Of a DNA stretch of 26,187 bases, positions 23,294 through 26,187 are shown in pieces. A program made the position numbers and the translations under genes. The first letter of the stretch is position 1. Every line of letters starts with the position of its first letter. Location: the NCBI GenBank assembly GCA_021813265.1, contig JAKALF010000004.1, positions 1 through 26,187 on the forward strand. The letters are read 5' to 3'. The notes under the pieces were generated by a model. The model was given only the letters and a program-made list of their open reading frames with translations. It ran no database searches and had not been told where the DNA came from. The stretch is from a bacterium. GTDB taxonomy: Bacteria > Patescibacteriota > Minisyncoccia > UBA6257 > GWB1-50-10.

Positions 23294-24319
23294 ATGAAAA
23301 AAGTGGCTATTAATGGTTTTGGAAGGATTGGGCGTCTCTTTTTTAAACAAGCGTTTGAAAATCCTGATTTTGAGATTGTCGCCATCAATGATCTTGGAGA
23401 TCTTGAAAACCTTACCTATCTTATGAAGTACGACACGGTATATGGAAGATATAACCGTAAGGTGGCTTCAAAAGACGGGAACCTCGTTATTGATGGAAAG
23501 ACGGTCCGGTTTTTTCAAGAAAAAGACCCCCTGAAACTTCCATGGAAAACTCTCGAGATTGACATTGTCGTTGAATCAACGGGGGTTTTTACGTCGTACG
23601 AGAAGGCAAAGGTACATATAGATTCCGGAGCGAAACGCGTCGTTATTACCGCTCCCGCGAAAGATGAAGACGGCGCGCTTGGAAAAACGGTGCTTGTCGG
23701 GGTTAATAACGAAGATATTGAAACCGTTCTCCTTACATCAAATGGATCTTGCACGACCAACGCTTCTTCTCCCGTAATTCAGATTCTTGAGGAAGCTATA
23801 GGGATTGAAAAGGCCATCTTGAATACCGCGCACGGATATACCGCGACCCAACAGATTGTTGACGGGCCGACTAAAGGTAAAGACTTTAGACGAGGAAGGG
23901 CCGGCGCGCAGAATATTATTCCCTCGACTACGGGTGCCGCTATTGCCGTGACAAGAGTTATTCCGAGCTTGAAAGGTAAATTTGATGGCATCGCCCTCCG
24001 CGTGCCTGTTCTCTCGGGATCTCTAGCGGATATAACCTTTATCGCGAAAAGAAACACAACCGTAGAAGAAGTGAATGGTATTTTTAAAGTAGCTGAAGAA
24101 TCTCCGCGTTGGAAGGGGATTTTGAAAACCACAGACGATCAAGTTGTTTCGTCGGATATTTTAGGTGAGCAGTACGGAGCGATTGTTGATCTAGGATTTA
24201 CGAAGGTAGTAGGGGGAAATTTGGTTAAAGTTCTTTCTTGGTATGATAACGAAGCGGGGTATGTTTCGACGCTTGTGAGGCATGTTTCATTAGTCGCTCA
24301 GATTGTTTCAAGGGGATAA
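23294..24319 (+). CDS. gap: Glyceraldehyde-3-phosphate dehydrogenase
   Basis: The 341-residue enzyme has the Rossmann start VAINGFGRIGR (residues 4-14), the catalytic Cys153 in SNGSCTTNASSP and His180 in NTAHGYTATQQ. GRAGAQNIIPSTTGAA binds the phosphate, and WYDNEAGY is near the end. It performs the oxidative phosphorylation step of lower glycolysis. The catalytic motif has GSCTTNA rather than ASCTTNC, and the nucleotide pocket reads INDLGDLENL, so coenzyme preference is uncertain. No pgk or other glycolytic gene adjoins it here. Its last 22 bases overlap the 3' end of a minus-strand gene. Confidence 0.94.
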   Translation: MKKVAINGFGRIGRLFFKQAFENPDFEIVAINDLGDLENLTYLMKYDTVYGRYNRKVASKDGNLVIDGKTVRFFQEKDPLKLPWKTLEIDIVVESTGVFTSYEKAKVHIDSGAKRVVITAPAKDEDGALGKTVLVGVNNEDIETVLLTSNGSCTTNASSPVIQILEEAIGIEKAILNTAHGYTATQQIVDGPTKGKDFRRGRAGAQNIIPSTTGAAIAVTRVIPSLKGKFDGIALRVPVLSGSLADITFIAKRNTTVEEVNGIFKVAEESPRWKGILKTTDDQVVSSDILGEQYGAIVDLGFTKVVGGNLVKVLSWYDNEAGYVSTLVRHVSLVAQIVSRG

Positions 24320-24636
24320 ACATCAAAAGCAACTTCTTCATAAGGATGAACTGATTTTACTTTTTCAATAACATTTTTCAAAATTTCTCGCGGCACTATT
24401 GCCTCGATTCTTTCTTCTTCTACGGCTTCATATTTTTCAGCTTCACCGATTGCGGGATTTGATTTTTCATTTCCATGAAAACGACCAGTGCCGCGAGAAG
24501 AAAAAGAACAAAAATCGTAATTTCCAATCTTTCCAGCGCCAGCTTCGCCGAGTGCTTTGCGAACAATGTCGGCGTGAGAAAGTGGAACAAAAACAACAAA
24601 TTTTATATTTTTTGTATTCATAACTTTATTTTCCAT
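24298..24636 (-). CDS. Stand-alone Nif3/YqfO insert-like domain protein
   Basis: The 112-residue protein matches the PII/CutA-like domain inserted in Nif3 (DUF34/YqfO) proteins. It has VVFVPLSHADIVRKALGEAG, AGKIGNYDFCSFSSRGTGRF, NPAIGE and VHPYEEVAFDVYPLE. The rest of Nif3, with its metal-binding halves, is absent, so this is the free domain. Its ligand is not known. The start is taken at ATG 24636; ATG 24621 is an alternative. The gene converges on gap and overlaps it by 22 bases. A TATAAT lies upstream at 24672-24677. Confidence 0.75.
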   Translation of the reverse strand: MENKVMNTKNIKFVVFVPLSHADIVRKALGEAGAGKIGNYDFCSFSSRGTGRFHGNEKSNPAIGEAEKYEAVEEERIEAIVPREILKNVIEKVKSVHPYEEVAFDVYPLETI

Positions 24637-24671
24637 ATTCTCTTGATTCTCAAAAAGTTACTACTGGTGGA

Positions 24672-24677
24672 ATTATA
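24672..24677 (-). promoter_or_regulatory. -10 element TATAAT (minus strand)
   Basis: On the minus strand TATAAT reads 24677 to 24672, with a predicted start near 24665 and a 29-nt leader to ATG 24636. The nearest -35-like TTGTCA is 21 bases away, which is too far. Confidence 0.4.
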
Positions 24678-24717
24678 CAACTCTGCTCGAACATTTTTTG
24701 ACAAAAACTGAATGGTT

Positions 24718-24855
24718 GCCGCGCTACGCGCGGCACAAACGATTCTGAACGCTCGGGCGGGCAAAAAGAAAGGGGGTTGGGGGGAATGAATTTTTGCCCG
24801 CCCTCGCTTTCCGCCGCCGCCGAATTTTGTGCCAACGAAGTTGGCGCGCCACCAA
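24718..24855 (-). repeat. Nested-palindrome GC-rich intergenic repeat, copy 1
   Basis: This ~138-bp GC-rich block in AT-rich surroundings holds at least four inverted pairs. On the plus strand they are GCCGCGC-TAC-GCGCGGC (24718-24734), GGCACAAA (24732-24739) with TTTGTGCC (24826-24833), GGGCGGGCAAAAA (24755-24767) with TTTTTGCCCGCCC (24791-24803), and GCCAAC-GAA-GTTGGC (24831-24845). A G-rich run (GGGGG-TT-GGGGGG, 24772-24784) sits in the central loop. It lies 3 bases beyond the stop of the minus-strand membrane protein gene. Its minus-strand end is shared with the right window edge. It could act as a terminator, an mRNA-stabilising element or a REP/MITE-like unit. Confidence 0.8.
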
Positions 24856-24857
24856 AA

Positions 24858-25829
24858 CTATTTTATCTGGAAGGAGCTTACAAACCTATCATAATCTGAC
24901 CCATTGAGGTTTCCAGATTCATAGATAGCGAGCAGTCGGTAGATATTCTGTCCTGACAAAATTATTCTTCCCTTAATGTAAACATTATTATTTTGAACCA
25001 AAAAATCTATCGCCTCGTTTCCTTGATAGTTTGTAAATTCAGAAGAAATAATTTTGTTATCTCCGCTTTTTTGCAAAAGGGCGTTAACGAGTGCCTCTAA
25101 AATTACTCTTGAGTTTGATGAAAGATCAACAGCGTTAGTAAAAGTTAATTTTTCTGCACTGTAAGAAACTCCATTTCCTTTTGCGGTGTAAAGGTCTTGG
25201 TGATAATCTGCGCTTGCGTTAACGCCCTTTTGATAATCTTTCGGTTCGTAAGTCGGATACGACGGGAACTGAACAGTAAATTGTCCAATAGTAGAACTAA
25301 AATCTTGCCACTGAGTTTGAGTATTGGAGATTGATGCGCCGCCACTTAAAAAATACTCTTTGATTGGTATAGAATACAATACGAAAAATAAAATAAAGAA
25401 AACAGCGATAAAAGCACCGATTATCGCCCCTATGCGCTTTTTCTTGTCTCCATTAAAGCTAAAGTAATTACCGAGTACCACCGTTAGGTATGCTGTAATT
25501 AACCACGCCGGAATAAAGATGTTTGGGAAAGGGTCCTCAACAAGGATTCTTTTCAGATCGTTTTGCCACGCAACGACGAGAACGATTAGAATTAAAGCAA
25601 CTATTTCCAAAATCTGCTTTGCCTTTGAAGGTTGCGTCAAACCAAGTTTTCTATTTTTAGCAGATTTATAAGCGACCGTTCCAATAATAACCGAAATTCC
25701 AGCGGCAAAGAGACTTGGATTTTGAACTCCCGCTAAAGTTATTAACACGCCCAAAAGCAAAGCAGATTTTGAATTAAAAATCTTGAAAAATTTCGATGAA
25801 GAATTATTTACTTTTTGTTCGTTTTCCAT
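24858..25829 (-). CDS. Multi-pass membrane protein with PsbP-like C-terminal domain
   Basis: The 323-residue protein has about five hydrophobic segments in the first 155 residues (around 24-50, 72-88, 104-120 and 135-153). A soluble domain of ~160 residues follows, beginning WQDFSSTIGQFTVQFPSYP and ending DYDRFVSSFQIK. That domain follows the pattern of PsbP-like beta-sandwich domains, as in the 8752 gene, with NYQGNEAIDFLV and RIILSGQNIYRLLAIY. Function unknown. It lies 15 bases downstream of an XRE regulator gene and is probably cotranscribed. The region is more AT-rich than the core genes. Confidence 0.6.
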   Translation of the reverse strand: MENEQKVNNSSSKFFKIFNSKSALLLGVLITLAGVQNPSLFAAGISVIIGTVAYKSAKNRKLGLTQPSKAKQILEIVALILIVLVVAWQNDLKRILVEDPFPNIFIPAWLITAYLTVVLGNYFSFNGDKKKRIGAIIGAFIAVFFILFFVLYSIPIKEYFLSGGASISNTQTQWQDFSSTIGQFTVQFPSYPTYEPKDYQKGVNASADYHQDLYTAKGNGVSYSAEKLTFTNAVDLSSNSRVILEALVNALLQKSGDNKIISSEFTNYQGNEAIDFLVQNNNVYIKGRIILSGQNIYRLLAIYESGNLNGSDYDRFVSSFQIK

Positions 25830-25844
25830 AGTTTTAATTTTAAG

Positions 25845-26051
25845 TTATTTTAATAATTCTTCAATCGAAACGCCCAACGCTTTGGCGATTTTCGCCATAG
25901 TTTGAACGCTTGGCTTGTTCACTGTACCACTTTCAACCTTCATAAGCGTTGTATATTTTATATCTGCTTTCTTGGCTAAGTCGTCTTGTGTCAAGCCAAG
26001 TTTAGTGCGTAATCTCTTTATATTTTCGCTAATTGTTTTTCCACTTGTCAT
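25845..26051 (-). CDS. XRE-family (Cro/C1-type HTH) regulator
   Basis: The 68-residue protein is a single HTH_3 domain. Residues 9-27 form helix 1 (ENIKRLRTKLG), then LTQDDLAKKADIKYTTLMKVESG carries the helix-turn-helix, and TMAKIAKALGVSIEELL closes the fold. Such small repressors bind as dimers and commonly control their own operon. It is first in a two-gene unit with the membrane protein, and a near-perfect inverted repeat lies directly upstream. No toxin domain is recognisable in the partner, so a toxin-antitoxin reading is not supported. Confidence 0.85.
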   Translation of the reverse strand: MTSGKTISENIKRLRTKLGLTQDDLAKKADIKYTTLMKVESGTVNKPSVQTMAKIAKALGVSIEELLK

Positions 26052-26058
26052 ATAACTA

Positions 26059-26119
26059 AAGTTTTGATAGTATTGTAGTAAAAGAGGTCATTACCTTTAT
26101 TATTATACTACCAAAACTT
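26059..26119. promoter_or_regulatory. Candidate operator: inverted TACTAYCAAAACTT sites
   Basis: TACTACCAAAACTT on the plus strand (26106-26119) and TACTATCAAAACTT on the minus strand (26072-26059) match at 13 of 14 bases and face outward. The minus-strand copy ends 7 bases before the XRE ATG, the plus-strand copy directly before an ATG at 26120. A TATACT (26104-26109) overlaps the plus copy. The arrangement fits divergent promoters under XRE autoregulation. Confidence 0.55.
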
Positions 26120-26187
26120 ATGAAGATTATCAAGCAGGATTCTTGGCGGCGCATTTCGCAAAGCGAAATACAAAATTCGGCGGCGGC
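26120..26187 (+). CDS. Possible divergent reading frame, cut by window end
   Basis: An ATG directly after the plus-strand TACTACCAAAACTT site opens a frame starting MKIIKQDSWRRISQSEIQNS that stays open to the edge. Its later codons are the second copy of the GC-rich repeat. In the first copy the corresponding frame is also open (AQNSAA). This may be a real small gene into which the repeat extends, or simply a chance frame through a repeat. Confidence 0.25.
   Translation, partial: MKIIKQDSWRRISQSEIQNSAA
26143..26187 (+). repeat. Nested-palindrome repeat, copy 2 (partial, inverted)
   Basis: TTGGCGGCGC (26143-26152) matches 9 of 10 with the minus-strand start of copy 1. A perfect hairpin ATTTCGC-AAA-GCGAAAT (26153-26169) follows, and then ACAAAATTCGGCGGCGGC (26170-26187), which is identical to copy 1 over all 18 bases until the sequence ends. 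The hairpin sequence differs from copy 1 but both fold perfectly. Orientation is opposite to copy 1. Confidence 0.75.

Noticed and set aside
24650..24835. 61-residue minus-strand reading frame between the membrane protein and the Nif3-domain gene
   Set aside because: It runs through the GC-rich palindromic repeat and has no promoter or ribosome site of its own; treated as a repeat, with the frame noted as a finding.
24718..24855. Integron attC site or CRISPR repeat
   Set aside because: No GTTRRRY core pairs of an attC site and no regularly spaced direct repeats are present.
25845..26051. XRE gene plus partner as a toxin-antitoxin pair
   Set aside because: The partner is a multi-pass membrane protein with a PsbP-like domain and no known toxin fold or motif.

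Overview
The window reads as chromosome of a Candidate Phyla Radiation bacterium, most likely Parcubacteria (Patescibacteria). This rests on gene content and order and on unusually short core proteins: a 250-residue RpoA with no C-terminal domain, a 112-residue uL13, and ProRS without an editing insertion. It also carries lineage-typical families (baseplate-J-like membrane protein, sigma-region-4/HARE-HTH protein, PsbP-like membrane proteins), and Shine-Dalgarno sequences are almost absent. I ran no searches; product names come from motifs and remembered family sequences.

Layout. 1-235: the 3' end of secF. 283-1299: a regulator joining sigma region 4 to HARE-HTH winged helices. 1362-4895: three envelope proteins, namely a protein resembling the N-terminal part of VirD4/HerA-type secretion ATPases, a small membrane protein with a HEPN-like RNxxxH motif, and a baseplate-J-like membrane protein. 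4955-8682: one ribosomal/RNA polymerase operon, infA-rpmJ-rpsM-rpsK-rpsD-rpoA-rplQ-rplM-rpsI, behind a near-consensus promoter. 8752-9726: a membrane-anchored PsbP-like protein, followed by a terminator. 9897-21840: a long, tightly packed co-directional run, mreB-holB-frr-rseP-proS-mreB2-mreC-mreD-mrdA-greA-lysS-serS. It combines elongasome (cell-shape) genes with replication, ribosome recycling, membrane proteolysis, transcript cleavage and tRNA charging. 21961-24319: a small zinc-ribbon protein with the only strong Shine-Dalgarno I found, a SPOUT RNA methyltransferase, a DUF192 protein and GAPDH. 24298-26187: a compositionally different, mostly minus-strand end. It holds a stand-alone Nif3/YqfO insert-type domain, a nested-palindrome GC-rich repeat, a membrane protein and an XRE regulator with a candidate operator. 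A second, inverted copy of the repeat runs off the right edge.

Three promoters (before 8752, 22203 and 22731) place the predicted transcription start exactly on the A of the ATG. Others leave about 8-nt leaders. Leaderless or near-leaderless expression therefore seems common for first genes of transcription units here.

The most interesting points are the XRE/membrane module bracketed by inverted copies of a repeat whose hairpin differs in sequence but keeps its fold; the RNA polymerase alpha subunit lacking its C-terminal domain in a genome that also has a sigma4-HARE factor; two MreB paralogues, one with its phosphate-2 Asp changed to Asn; and the putative RNxxxH membrane protein. I saw no CRISPR array, rRNA, tRNA, insertion sequence or prophage.
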